Shown: piece by piece, positions 1 through 11,798 of the stretch
Layout: the number at the start of each line of letters is the position of its first letter
Position numbering within the stretch: position 1 is the stretch's first letter
Origin: Trichostrongylus colubriformis
Lineage: Eukaryota > Nematoda > Chromadorea > Rhabditida > Trichostrongylidae
Assembly (NCBI GenBank): GCA_963978905.1
Contig: OZ022258.1
Span: 44,376,591-44,440,590, forward strand
DNA: 64,000 nt
Direction: 5' to 3'
Notes under the pieces: generated by a model
Databases searched by the model: none
What the model was told of the DNA's origin: nothing
Seen by the model: the letters and a program-made list of their open reading frames with translations, nothing else
Made by a program: the position numbers and the translations under genes

Positions 1-72
1 GGTGAGACTTAAAGCTGCTCTCTCAAGAAATATGTGAGAAACCACGGAAGACTGTACAAAGTGCGAAATATA

Positions 73-969
73 TTAGGTGTTCCAAAAGTCTTGTAGTATT
101 TTTTTCGATCATCACTTTTTATTTTTTTTCCGTCCAACAAATAACAATTAGGCAACAACGTATTGGCCATTGTTATCGGCAACCCTCTGCCACTTTATAG
201 GGAAATCGTTGATTCCCTTCCCCCAGAACTCTAGGTTCTGAGAGTCGAAGAAGTCAGCGATCGCCTTCGCAAGCAAGTCATAATCAACGAATTTTTTCTT
301 GGTCAGGAAGGATTCGAGAGGATGGGTAAGGTGATAGCCAGAAGGAGCAATGTCTGGAGAGTATGGCGGGTGGGGCAGCACATCTCAGCCGAGCTTTTGT
401 AGCTTGGCCTGGGCACTTTTCGTGAAATCGGAGGAAATTGGAGCGGGCGTCGTCATGTGGGAGGGTGACCGCGGACCTTTTTCGGCGCTTTTCTCGAACA
501 GCGACGGCGAGCTGCTGGAGCTGGTGGGTGCATACGGCAGCGGTGACTGTCTTGCCTTGTACCAGCACCTCGCGGAAAAGCATTCCTTCCGCGTCTCAGT
601 ACCAGCACAGTCCCAAGCGTGGTTTGTCTTTCATGTCAATCTCGCCGTTGCTGAAGCTGATGAACCAGCGGCGCACGGTCTCGTAGCTCACACATCCCTT
701 GCCCAATGCAGCGCTGATGGAGTGGCAAGCTTCCGTCGTTTTGGTGCCGCAAGACCGCTCATAATAGATGACACCGCGAGTTGGGTGGGTATCGACAACG
801 GGTATTGTAGCTCTCTCCACGGGATCTGGTGGGTCAATATGAATTTTCCTAGAAAGCTTAGGGAACGTTCTACCATATTCCTGAACCGCCTGGACCTGCC
901 TCGAAGTGAACAAGAGTTACTGATCTTTTTTTTTGGAAAAAATACTACAAGACTTTTGGCACAACCTAA
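73..969 (-). mobile_element. mariner element, internally deleted (family 1)
   Basis: The element is flanked by TA dinucleotides and has terminal inverted repeats beginning TTAGGTGTTCCAAAAGTCTT on the left and the matching inverted sequence ending at 969. Its transposase reads on the minus strand. The N-terminal part (about 913-596) has the mariner helix-turn-helix pattern with SYETVRRWF and FSNGEIDMKDKPR. The C-terminal part (about 381-148) has the PPYSPDIAPSGYHL signature that surrounds the last catalytic aspartate in this family. The middle of the catalytic domain is missing and the frame is broken, so it cannot encode an active enzyme. At 897 bp it is shorter than the 1254 bp sister copy at 49067-50320. 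Confidence 0.85.
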
Positions 970-971
970 TA

Positions 972-1929
972 TTTTCATTAATAAAACAATCCAGTCCAGA
1001 GAATGAACAGATGTGACACTAGAGAGCTCCAGGCGATAATAAAAACCAATTTTTGTAAAAAGTTTCGAAGTATGTAGCGAGGGCCTCGGCATTCCACAGT
1101 CAGAACTTCTCAACCCAATATTACACTCCCTATAGGATTCCTCGACCAATGCCTTACCCTGGGCGAAAATGTTTTATTCCACATGAACTTCAAACAAAGG
1201 ACTCTTTCGAAGGAATCCTCCATGGAGATTCCTTGATTCCGATTCCTCTTAACATCGCTCCATAGACATGGTACGTGAACTGAAACACTGAAAGCAAGAA
1301 ATGACCTCTGTTTCAAGGTAGAAATCGAAAGATTGGAAGAAGAGCAACTCGTTCGAGTTCTCGCCACATTTCGCGTAACAGCACTTGAAGAGCCGTGCCT
1401 GCCAAAACGCAGTTGCATTCTCGCGCCCTGAAGTGATTTGCTTTTCACTCTGCGCTCTGACCACAAGATTGCCGCCACTTTGACCTTCAGCTCTCTAGCG
1501 TCCGAATACTCGGACGCCTCACTATGTCTTCCGCCACTTTGGGAAGCTCTATCTTAAAATTGTTCTATATGAACGTGGAACTTTGCATGTCGCCCTTATT
1601 TTTGAGGTATTCAGCTGTTTTCCTGCAGTGCCCACAAAATCTCTTCTGATTCGTTTTCCATAGCCGATCCCAAACATGAAAGAGTACTATCGTAATAGCT
1701 GGGGGGGGGGTACCTTATAAAAATTGCATATCTAAGCATCTTAGAGTGGTCCTTCAAGATCCTGTAGATTCACCTGTATAATTCTGCTCGCAAGGCCTCA
1801 ATGGAGGGAAGGAGGGCTTCCTTTTCTCTTCAAGGCTCAGAAAAAATGTCCAAGAAGGGATCCCACACAATGCTACAGCACTAATGAAAGATTTATTTTT
1901 TCAAAACTGCAGCATCCATGAGAAACTGC
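972..1929. other. no recognisable gene
   Basis: Short overlapping frames occur on the minus strand between 1110 and 1478, but none resembles a known domain or has convincing splice signals. A run of ten G is present at 1701-1710. I see nothing else that can be supported here. Confidence 0.5.
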
Positions 1930-3956
1930 CTTACGGATGGATTTCAGATAAGATCTCACCCTGCAAAAAACAATCTCCTTTTCCATCTGTACCGTGTATA
2001 TAGCGACATAGCCGTCTTTTTCGCAGCCCTCATTCAAGTGACTGTATGTCGAATGCATGCATGCTTCCTCCTAACAGCCGCATTGCTAGGTGTTGAAATA
2101 TTCCTAAATCTATTGCATCGAGAAGATTCTCGCCTGTGAATACAAATTTATATAAATTCCTCAATTGTTAATCTTATCCTGAAATTCGTTCTAATCTTCC
2201 ATAAGATTGACTTGAAGTAAATGTTCCTAAGCCAATCGACAATATAACATTATGACTCCTTATCGATAGTGCGAGGTCTGTGACCGCTGTGCTTGTGACA
2301 GAATGTAACAGAGACCTTTTCCGCTCACATGAATCAGTGCTGGTATTCTAAAGTGTAATACAGCCATTCCGAAAACGTCTGCAGTAAAACTGTGGCATTC
2401 CTCAAAACGCACTGTCAAGAAGGCAGTTCAGTACAGAACGCCCCTCTTCGACATACCCCATTGTGTGATTGCGTATTTAGGGAGAGGAGCGGCTCGGCTC
2501 ATTCGAGATACGAATTTTCTGGCTTTCTGCTGCCATGACGAATGTCTTTGCCCATTGTATTGGGTCATTCCATAAGTAGTGTCGTTTTTTTTCAAGCAAA
2601 AATTTTTGCCATAAAATCACAAGTTTTGCAGCACATCATATACCATTCGGAAGAAAATTTTCTGCTTAACAGAAAGACATGATTAGTTTTCGAGTATGTG
2701 AGAATGGCGCCGACATTTAGGCTGGCGAAGAGGTAGGTCCAGCAGACAGAAATTGTCCAAACCGGCAATCAATTATAACACTATATTTTACTTGAGGAAA
2801 ACTAACCAATCATGTTTCCCGTACTTAGTCCCGACCTCTCCTGCAAGTTCCACCAGTCGGTTGCTTGATAAGCCACGTCGCTCTTTTTCCACATTTAGGT
2901 TTTCCGCCACAACTTGGTGATTTGAGACAATTTCTTCGAACCAACGCAAGAAAATTTTCTCAACCAATCACTTGAAAGAGTGGTGAAATGTTAAGAACAG
3001 GTGGTGGGTAGGAACGGGGAAATACCACTGATCGGATTCCTTAACTATCTCATGGAAAAAAATAAATTGTGAAAAATGTCAGCTGGACCCCTATCACATG
3101 GTATTAAAACTCAATCTGAATCGCAGCCAAAGCTAACTAGAAAGATGTTTTCGATAGAGCAGAAAAAGTTCCGAAGTGGTTCATAAAACAACTCTAAGCA
3201 AGGAGTTTGAAAGAAAAAATTACATTTTAAGTAAGTGTGGGTGCTTTCGAAAAAAAATTTTAGAAAAAGAACGACAAGACTTCTTGGTCAACTAAATATT
3301 GAAACTTGTAGAAGAGGTCAGGACTAAGTACGCGACACATGATTGGTTGATTTTCCTAAAGTGAATTATAGTGTTTCAATTGATTGCCGGTTTGGCCAAT
3401 TTTTATCGGCTGGACCTACCTCTTCGCCAGCCTGAATGTCGGCCCCATTCCAACAAGCTCAGAACCTAAACATGACATTTTGTAGTGCAGGAAAACCTCT
3501 TTCAAATGATATATGACATGATGCAGAAACTTGTGTTTTCATAGGAAAAATTTATGCTTGAAAAAATACGACATTACTTATGGAATGACCCAATACATAG
3601 AATATTTTCCTTTTCTTTCCTTTTTCGCCACGCTTATATGGCAGCCACCTAGTAATATCAAATTAGTGGATCTTTCCGTGAGTTCCCTAGGCCCGCTCTT
3701 AGACCTAGCAATCTTGCGTTTTTGAGTAGGACAAAGAAATAGAAGACAAAGAAATAGAATGGGCTGTTCTCTGAAAAAGGTCCTCACAATTTTGCTGCCG
3801 TTGATTCGAACCCATGGAATCCAAGGGGCTTAGACATGCTAAAGAATCCAGTTCTGGCACCGATACAATGAAAATCTCGTTCGAAGGCCAGTGCATGGGG
3901 AATGTTCGGACCCCTCCATTCCCGCTTCAGGAATGATTTTCGTGCTCCGATCTGCG
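1930..3956 (+). repeat. palindrome 1, left arm
   Basis: This stretch, apart from the transposon at 2560-3593, reappears as reverse complement at about 6176-7165. Matching landmarks include the segment around the GCATGCATGC-like motif near 2054 (right arm near 7020) and the segment around GTTCCATCGATTCGAA near 6315 (left arm near 3800-3820). The net arm is about 1.0 kb and moderately diverged, with many point differences and small indels. No coding potential is shared in the same frame by both arms, so it is most likely non-coding repeat. Confidence 0.75.
2560..3593. mobile_element. MITE-like element with long terminal inverted repeats (TTGGGTCATTCC family)
   Basis: The terminal inverted repeats start TTGGGTCATTCCATAAGT and extend inward for about 300 bp on each side. 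TA dinucleotides flank both ends. The outer sequence resembles mariner/Tc1-superfamily ends, but no transposase reading frame is visible in the 1034 bp. The other arm of palindrome 1 lacks it: the equivalent empty site is around 6515-6520, where the flanks join as a single TA. The insertion is therefore younger than the palindrome. Confidence 0.8.
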
Positions 3957-6175
3957 TTTGATATCAGATGCTTTTCAGGAAAACCGCTGGTCGGCAATGA
4001 TCTGAATGGAAAGATCTCAGTCGTGGAACCTGAGAAGCTATCACGCGTAAAGAATTGTAAGAGAGAACAGCACAACGTGTAGATGCTGGGTAAGGAAGAA
4101 GCAGGAACGCTCCCTTTGAAAAGTAATCTTTACAGTTGTTTATAAATCTGTTTCAATAATTCAAGTAAGCTCGAGGTCCAAGATGGAGCACAAAGTGAAC
4201 AGATCAAAGTGAAGAATGAAATGACAAGGAAGGTTGGAAAAGGACCAGAGAGTATTTCTAAGGTAGTGATTACAAACACATGGGGGAGTGAAACTCGATT
4301 TCCTCCACGGAAGTTGCACTGACAAGTCACAATTTACTCATCATCGTCAGCCAAATGAATCTATGCCTAGATAGATGAAGTGTCCTATCTGTATGCAGGA
4401 AATGAGGTAAAGCACCAAGTTTTTCACTGTTCCATTCTAATAACCAAGTGAGCGAAAATGGAAACCACAGACTCATGAAGGGCTGGTTGAGCACACGCAA
4501 CTTGAGCATGCATGTGATACTTATGAGCACTGCGTTATCACCCTTTTTCACTGACAAAATTTGGTAGAGGTTAGTAGCTTAGTCGATGTCAGGATGCGTA
4601 ATTTTTCTCTCTTAACACCCAGGGACGGTCCCGCTCGAGCAGCAGAAATCTTGTTCCGCGCCAGTGCGTGGATACGGAGCCCATCTTATCCACCCCTTCC
4701 TTTCAAAGATCTCCTGTTCGTAAGCTCTTTTTCCAGGAAGTGCTAAAGGATCTATCAAGTGTATAAAGGGAGTGCCAAAAAGAGTAAATTTGCTCACGGC
4801 TCACATCCGCCAAGTGTACAAGACAGAGAGTAATGAAAGAGAAAAAAGTAGAAGATCAATATTCCTGAAATGTTTCTCCAGAAGCAACAGCAAGCCAAAG
4901 AGGCTCACTGCTTCCGTCACAAAAATATGGAGCCTTGAGTCGGTACAGCCGGGCTATAGAGCACGTACCGCATCAGAGACCGCCTCAAACAGCAGAGCCA
5001 GTTTCCGTGGTGGATCTCTCGTGGAAACCTTCCCAAGAACTGACCCTTTGGTTCGTGAAGGTCAAAGAGCTCTAGCTGCTTGGACGACGCTGCTATGATC
5101 CGAAGTGTAATTTTTCATGCCTCGAAACCGCCTCCAGAGGGGGTTCCGGTGGTTATGACATTATGTGGCTCTTGGAAACGTAGGGTATTAAGAGCCCATA
5201 GAAAACGGAATATTTAAGAACACCGTCGAATACAAATTTTTTAAGGATCCCACCGTGAATGGGCCTTCGCAAGGATGTGAACGAAGGTGACGAAATCTCG
5301 GATTTGCTGCATCACGTTCACTCGGAAGAAGCTCCCGATCCTACTCGTGCAGAAGGCTCATGCAGAAATTAGTGATAGTGTGAGGTGTGTTCCTGGATTC
5401 GGGTCCGAATCTGCTGAAGTTTGACTAAAATAGGGTTGAAGGTGGAGCAGGAGAAATTGCACTTTTTTTGGCACCCCCGGAGAGGCATAAAAAATGTGGG
5501 ATCTGGTAATGGAAAGTCCTACTATGGGTGACGATTTCTGAATGAAGCTCCGCCTCCAGATGCAACTTACCCTTTACCACGAAAGAATCTGGAATTTTGA
5601 TTAAAGACACCGGAAGGGGGTAATTTTGGCTTACGGTAGAACAGACGTATTGTGGACGAGTTCAAGTGGCCGCCATTGCACAAACTCACCAATTTGACGC
5701 CTTGGCATGGCCAAAGGGAGATGTTTCTGTTATAAATTGGTTTTTTCCTTTTACTTTTTACTTTGTTCTTTCTTACATTGTTTCTAATGCACTTACATGA
5801 ATGCTAATGTAGTTGGGAATGGCCACTCCACTGCGCTGGGAGGCAGGCGCTACAACCAACGTCGGCCCGCAGCCCGTCTCCTACAGCGGACAACTCGGAA
5901 AGTCAGTGTGTTGAATGCGAATGGGATGCGAATACACACTGCAGCGTCGCGCTTTTGAGTCCGGGTTTTTTCGCTGACTATCGCTTCTAACCTTGAGTTT
6001 TCGTTACAAAATGCTCATTTCTTTGCATCTTCCTCTTGTTTCGGAACCCTTCCGGTTCCTTTAAAGGTACAGTCTCTTAGACAGTTCCGCCCACGAGGGT
6101 TTGTCCCGTCCATTTTGCAAACGCGTTCAGGAAGTTTTACAATATTGCCACAACCAGTCTAGAGGAATTTTTGGG
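3957..6175. other. spacer of palindrome 1, no recognisable gene
   Basis: This 2.2 kb separates the two arms of palindrome 1. Short frames occur (for example 4772-5098 plus) but none has a domain I recognise. Its right part holds a dispersed repeat at about 5720-6075. The remainder is unique within the window. Confidence 0.5.
5720..6075 (+). repeat. dispersed repeat family R1, copy 1
   Basis: The core around 5875-5965 (CAACTCGGAAAGTCAGTGTG, then GCGCTTTTGAGTCCG, then an ending near CCTTCCGGTTCCTTTAAAGG) is found again at 61540-61815 on the plus strand and, inverted, at 51590-52005 and 58555-58975. The copies are diverged. No terminal inverted repeat or poly(A) tail is evident, so the class is unknown. 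Confidence 0.6.
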
Positions 6176-7165
6176 TCAACGCAGATCGGAGCACGATGAT
6201 CATTCCAGGAACAGGGAATGTAGGGTATCTAACAATCCCCACACCCTGGCTCTCGAGCGAGGTTTTCATTGTTTCGGTGCCAAAACTAGATTTCTTTCAT
6301 GTCTAGGCCCCTTGGGTTCCATCGATTCGAATCAGCGGCAGCAAAATTTTGAGAACCTTTTTCCAGGAAACAGTCTCACCCGTTCCCTGCCCTACTGAAA
6401 AACGCAAGATTGCAAGGTCTAACAGCGACATTAGGGAGCTTATCGGAAGATCTACTTATTTAATATCACTAAATGTATGCCATACTAGCGTGGCGAAAAA
6501 AAAGGAAAGGACATGTTCTATAATGACTAAGACGCCCGTCCAGCAGGAAGAATAAAATTTCGTGTTCCAGTATAGCCGAGCTACTCCCTTTCCAGATACG
6601 CAATCACACAAAGGAGTAAATCGAAGAAGCACGTTCTCTGGTGTACTACTTTCGTGACCGTGCGTTTTCGAGGAATGCTACAGTCTTACTGCAGACGTTC
6701 CAAGGATGTCTCAGCTCCACTCCAGGAACCGACACTGATTCAGGTAAGCGAAGATGATCGACGTATTTCTGTTACATTCTGTAACACGAACAGCGATTAC
6801 GCAGAAGACCCCGCACTACATAGCATCGATAAGAAGTCATAACGTTATATTACCGATTAGGTTAGAGAAGGAATTACTCCGAAACAATTTGCAAAAGATA
6901 AGAATGGAATGCAGATCAAGATTAACATTTAATAATTAATTTGTATTTATATATGGCAATCTTTTGAATGCATTAATCCAGGAATACTTCAAAACGTAAC
7001 AATGCGACTCCAGGGAGGAAGCATGCATTCGGCTAACAGTCACTTGAAAGGAGGGTGAATGAGGGCTGCGAAGAAAACTTCATACATGGCTATATACACG
7101 TTACAGATGTACCGGTAGATTGTTTTCTGCATAAAGAGAACTTATCCGAAATTCACCCTCTTTTT
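6176..7165 (-). repeat. palindrome 1, right arm
   Basis: This is the reverse complement of 1930-3956 without the 1034 bp insertion. Its outer end abuts directly on the left arm of the giant palindrome at about 7166. It preserves the uninterrupted target site of the MITE around 6515-6520. Small frames inside it differ between the arms and are not supported as genes. Confidence 0.75.
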
Positions 7166-7195
7166 GTAGCTGTCTCATGGAAGTCAACCTAAGTC

Positions 7196-9260
7196 GTGGT
7201 GACTCTAGTGCAAAAATCATGGCTGAGGAAATATGGTCGGCGAGGGATATCAATAGACAACACATTTAATTTCACGCGACATTCTCTTCGTTTGGAAACC
7301 GTGACCGTAGCGGATGAATGGGCTCGTTTGGCAAGAGTGATTGTAGCGGATGAGTGGTATAAAAGAAGGCTTCTTGCTGCTTATCTACAATCCCACAGGT
7401 GTTGTTACTTCCCCGACAGTGCTACATTTATGGAGGTAATTGTGATATTTAGGATGACGGAGGATGAAGCATTCAAATTGTTCTGAGAGATAAAGGTGAT
7501 GGTGCCTGACTCTGATGTAGAACTATTCATGGCAGATGACACGCACGGCTTTGATGACAGGTTTCAGAGTTCTCCCGCACAGTGTTAGCAATTTAATAAA
7601 ACGAATTTAATTGAGCGACCAGCGCTCTGTGACTCTGAAAAAGTAAATGCAGAAGAAGCGCGGTGGAATGATAATGGTAAGGTGCCCTGGATTGGTCGCT
7701 TTGCAGATCACAATGAGTTTACCACGGGATACTCATCGCTTTGAACACACCTGCAAAAGTCTAGGCAGCACCATTTTTGTTCATATATAGAGTACAAGTG
7801 GTACCTTTGAATGTGCGCTTATTATACTCGCCGCGAGCAGATTCCATATCCGAAGATATTATCAAGGAATTACCGTATCCCATAATATTATTAAGGAGTC
7901 ACCGTATCGAACAGCTGGAGAGATTCGCGAGCGAGATCCTTTGCATGGATACTTTTCACTTGGGAAGGGCTTCCACATGCATCTTAATCACGAGCTGCCC
8001 TACACTAAACCGGACATGCACCACTCAGGCCTGTGGAGATAATTATCTCAATCACTGCAAGAGGAAGATCGCACAACCAGGGATTGTCAAAAATTGCTTG
8101 CGCCATCAAAGTGCTACCTTGAAAGGTGTACCTCCTGCACATGCAAAGAAGACTGATGGGAAGATGACATTGCCTTTCACAGCAACATCATTAACATGAA
8201 AGGTCATGAAATGGTCTCGAAGAAGGCAAGAAGATGTGAAAGTAGTAGGAGTGGCCTATGGTAAGTGACAGAAGGTGGAGGGGTTCACAAGGTACAACAA
8301 CTAGCTTGTACTTGTGATTCCATGGTGAGACGAGTAATATTCTATTGTAAATAGTAAACCCCAAGGGAAGTGAATTTGTTTTTGTTGAGAAACAACCGCA
8401 CCAAAGAAGGCTGTGGAGCTTGCGGGTACGGATTTCGCTGCAATTGCGAGAAAAATCTGGGGACGACCATTTTCTACCTTCATGTTCACGCTAGTCTGAT
8501 CTACACTACCACCGCTTAGTTTTGCTACTTAATGAGATGTATGATTGAAAGAAATTCTTCAAAATTTTTTCAGGGTGAACTCTCTGCGGGCACAAGCTAC
8601 CAAACTGATGTAGAGGGGAGCGTCGATTTAACAGAGACAGCAGCACCTCCAGCAAGATATTTTTTCCAAAAATGTCAATATAGCACCGATATTCTTGATG
8701 CAAACAAAACTATAGTTCATAATTTTGCAACTGTGGGTACATTTGAACATGTGGGATCGGAAGAGTTTTTAATAAGCGATTTTTTTCAGGAATATTCGGT
8801 GATCCGAGGTAATGCTCTGAAACATTCGAAGACAGCAGACGAGGAAATAAAAAGTGCCTTGAAGAAGTTTGCCAGTCGTTAAGAAAATGAGTTGTGAGAC
8901 TAAGAATGTTGTGAGTTCGAAATGCGGAAAATATGAAAGGCAGACATAGTGCGACGAACATATCTGCCACTCGAAAAACTCTCCAGTGAAGAAAAAACTT
9001 CTGGACTTGGAGGCTTCTGAAAGGCGGGCATATGAAGATTGCACGAGAGGTGAGGGCTCTGGATGCTCTCTCGACGATAGTGTGCCTCAAGTCCAGCTCG
9101 AGTACGTGGATACCCATCTTTTCAACACCGGAACTTACGCACTGAGGGTTATGGTGAAAGTTTGCTCGGTGCTGAAGTTAGCTCCTTGTGTTTTTGACCA
9201 GTCGATGTTCGATGCTACTTCTGAGTGCGTTTATCTACTTCTGAGTGCGTTTATCATTAT
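7196..9260 (+). pseudogene. MULE transposase relic (left giant arm)
   Basis: The frame opening at 7196 carries SIDNTFNFTRHSLRLETV followed by a VADEW segment. This is the pattern around the first catalytic aspartate of Mutator-like (MULE) transposases. Reading on past one stop gives LFMADDTHGFDDRF, which resembles the second acidic motif. Later segments (about 7950-8050 and 8570-8880) line up with relics in the other arms. The reading frame is broken by stops and frameshifts throughout. It runs convergently with peptide gene A. The family assignment comes from motif memory, not from a search. Confidence 0.55.
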
Positions 9261-10065
9261 GACAAAATTCGCCAAATGCTTTTCTCAAAAGAGACTGATC
9301 TGACCAATGATGTCGGTGTTATTGCCATAATTTGTTTTTATTTGTTTTGGTTGCCAGCCGTTCCACTACTCCGGTTCACTGGAACAAAAAAAGTTACAGG
9401 ACTTCATTATAGGTAGCGATCATCTTTAGTTTCCCTTTTTTGCAAGGTTCCTTTACAATCATTATATGAAAAGCAAGTCGACGACCAAATAACCAGCTCA
9501 ATCGGTCGGGGGTTCATAGGGTCGCTCTGAGGTCACAAATATACCTATTCACGGCGCTTATAACATAAAGTCGCTGTGAAGAATTTGTGGCTCGACCCCT
9601 TATGATATCAACTTTTTGTCGTCTAAATTTCGAGAGCGCTAATGAAATACGTTAATTGTGGTGTGGGCCTGGAGAGTTCAAAGGCGCTTTTACTAATAGG
9701 GCGTTCAGAGACTTCGTAGCCAATTTTTAAAGAATGGGCGCAAAATTGTTTCTCCACAACTGCGTTGTACACATATGAGGCGCATATAGGTATTTACAAA
9801 TCTTCATAATTGCTCGGTGACATCACACTGACGGTTGAAATTGTCCTGTTTCTGTTTGAGCTGTGAAATCTTTCGCTGTTGTATCTTCGTATGCCCTCAT
9901 GAAAACAACAATCATCATATTTTCTTTGAATTTTTCCCTGCGTGCATGACCACTACCGGAGCGCCTCATCATTTGTTACGTTTATGTGAAGCCTTGAAAT
10001 TTCTTTTATTGTGGGAGATACACAGCCTGGAAAATAGTCTATTTGTCACGAAGGCTATCGGCTTT

Positions 10066-10345
10066 CTACTCCGCTTCAACTTCGCCTTTTGCAGTCTTCT
10101 TTTTACTGATTTTAGCTTTTACCTGCAAAAAAGTTATCAAAGCAATCGCTCCATCTTGTAATGAATACTCCACTTCTGTGTCACTTCAGAGACTTAGGAG
10201 GAATGACTGAGAAATTTAAACGAACCTTCGAGACTCCTTTTTGGACTCCTGCAACTGCTTTTTTACCCATCTTGTTGACCTTTTCAAGGACACCTGCTTC
10301 GGCGACTATCACCAAGAGGAGTAGGAAAAGCAATGTAATTCTCAT
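10066..10345 (-). CDS. secreted lysine-rich amphipathic peptide, copy A
   Basis: Two coding exons, 10345-10226 and 10122-10066, are joined over a 103 bp intron ending in TTTTTTGCAG. The product is 58 residues: a signal peptide MRITLLFLLLLVIVAEA, then a mature peptide starting GVLEKVNKMGKKAVAGV with a KAKISKKK stretch and an acidic tail ending EVEAE. Hydrophobic residues recur every three to four positions, so the core should form a cationic amphipathic helix (about 12 Lys, no Arg, no Cys). An upstream non-coding exon ends at 10565 with a GTAAG donor; its 218 bp intron ends one base before the ATG. A poly(A) signal lies at 10005-10010. A cecropin-like antimicrobial role is plausible but not shown. 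I do not recognise a named family. Confidence 0.75.
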
Positions 10346-10569
10346 TCTGAAATATGAAAGGTACCTTAATAGGGTTGATATGGCAACATAAAGTTGCAAC
10401 TGCGAAAAAGAATGCAAGGACTGCAGGAATGGCGAAGCAAAAATTTAAGATTGTCAAAAAGCTTGCTGGATGCTAATCGCAGTTGCTTATAGCTTTCTTG
10501 TGAGAGGAAAAAGGGCTTAGAAGTGAAAGCAATGTGTGATGAATACAGTCTGCATTGCTCTTACCCCTT

Positions 10570-11290
10570 ATGAAGCCCCTAGTGCTCAGTGTTTGTTTAA
10601 GCAGGACGGCTGAAGAAACATAGGAAATTGCCCCCAGTATAGCGAAGCACACGCCACAGAACAAATGTTCATGTAGAAAATGATTTTTCGTTTACCAGCG
10701 CGATAGGAACACACATTCTAATCAATAGTGAGTCTTATGTTTTCAGTAATTGTTTCGATTTTTGGTATTCCTAGTAATCTCAATCATGTTTCAATGGACG
10801 AATGGTAACCAAAAGTAAAGGAGGTAAGGGAGCACAGGAGCAAAGGTACCTTGACAGTGGTCATATGTCAATGAGAGACTGCAACTACGAAGGGGAGTGC
10901 TGAGGACGTGACAACATTAGGTAACGAATGAAGTTCTCGCAGTTCTTGATACCACCGTATTCGCCATACTTTGAGAATCGCTACTAGTAATCTTTTCTCG
11001 TCTTCATTTTCATTCAGTGGATATACAGCGAAGGTATTAGTTTATCAGGCCCCGAATAACTTTTCTAAAGGGTCGGAAGCAAATGTAGAGCAACAACAAA
11101 TTGCCATGATTTTCAGAAATAAAAAGACACAACAACGAGTAGAAAGGGTGTTTTCTATGGCGTTGTCAAACATAAACATTTTTTTTCTACATGAGAAACT
11201 TTTCCGTGGAGTGTGCTTCCTCATATTGGGGGCAATTTCCTATGTTTCTTCGGCCGTCCTGCTTAAACAAACACTGAGCACTAAGGGATT
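10570..11290. promoter_or_regulatory. shared spacer between divergent genes A and B
   Basis: Genes A and B are transcribed away from each other, so their promoters must lie in this spacer together with their first non-coding exons. About 400-450 bp in the middle is unique rather than palindromic and recurs in pairs C/D (about 21450-22000) and E/F (31880-32830, interrupted by a MITE). I could not assign individual promoter elements. Confidence 0.45.
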
Positions 11291-11517
11291 TAAAAGGGGT
11301 AAGAACAATGCAGACTGTATTCATCGTACATTGCTTTCACTTCTAAGCCCTTTTTCCTCTCACAAGAAAGCTATAAGCAACTGCGATTAGCATCCAGCAA
11401 GCTTTTTGACAATTTTAAATTTTTGCTTCGCCATTCCTGCAGTCCTTGCATCCTTTTTCGCAGTTGCAACTTTATGTTGACATATCAACCCTATTAAGGT
11501 ACCTTTCACATTTCAGA

Positions 11518-11798
11518 ATGAGAATTACATTGCTTTTCCTACTCCTCTTGGTGATAGTCGCCGAAGCAGGTGTCCTTGAAAAGGTCAACAAGATGGGTAA
11601 AAAAGCAGTTGCAGGAGTCCAAAAAGGAGTCTCGAAGGTTCGCTAAGTTTTTTAAAGTCACTCCTCCGAAGACTCTGAGGTGACAGAGTAGTGGAGTATT
11701 TGATATAAGATGGAGCGATTGCTTTGATAACTTTTTTGCAGGTAAAAGCTAAAATCAGTAAAAAGAAGACTGCAAAAGGCGAAGTTGAAGCGGAGTAG
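11518..11798 (+). CDS. secreted lysine-rich amphipathic peptide, copy B
   Basis: Coding exons 11518-11637 and 11742-11798 flank a 104 bp intron. The 58-residue product has the signal peptide MRITLLFLLLLVIVAEA and the same basic helix as copy A, including MGKKAVAGVQKGVSK and the second-exon segment VKAKISKKKTAKG. TTTCAG lies immediately before AATGAG. A GTAAG donor at 11299 defines a 218 bp intron in the 5' untranslated region; the same position could also accept a spliced leader. AATAAA is at 11854-11859. The protein equals that of copy C in the other palindrome arm. It forms a head-to-head pair with copy A. The antimicrobial-type function is inferred from charge and amphipathicity only. Confidence 0.78.

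Noticed and set aside
7777..8199. 140-codon frame and its mirror 24498-24941 as a separate gene
   Set aside because: It lies within the broken MULE relic in a different frame, and its start differs between arms because of the mariner insertion.
9835..10161. 108-codon frame identical in both palindrome arms (mirror 22536-22862)
   Set aside because: It is antisense to exon 2 and the 3' region of peptide genes A and D. Identity follows from the palindrome.
10473..11390. Conserved frames upstream of the peptide genes (with GAISYVSSAVLLKQT)
   Set aside because: The stretch contains the donor of the 5' untranslated intron. Substitutions between A-D and E/F there change amino acids freely and splicing puts it out of frame, so it is untranslated exon plus intron.
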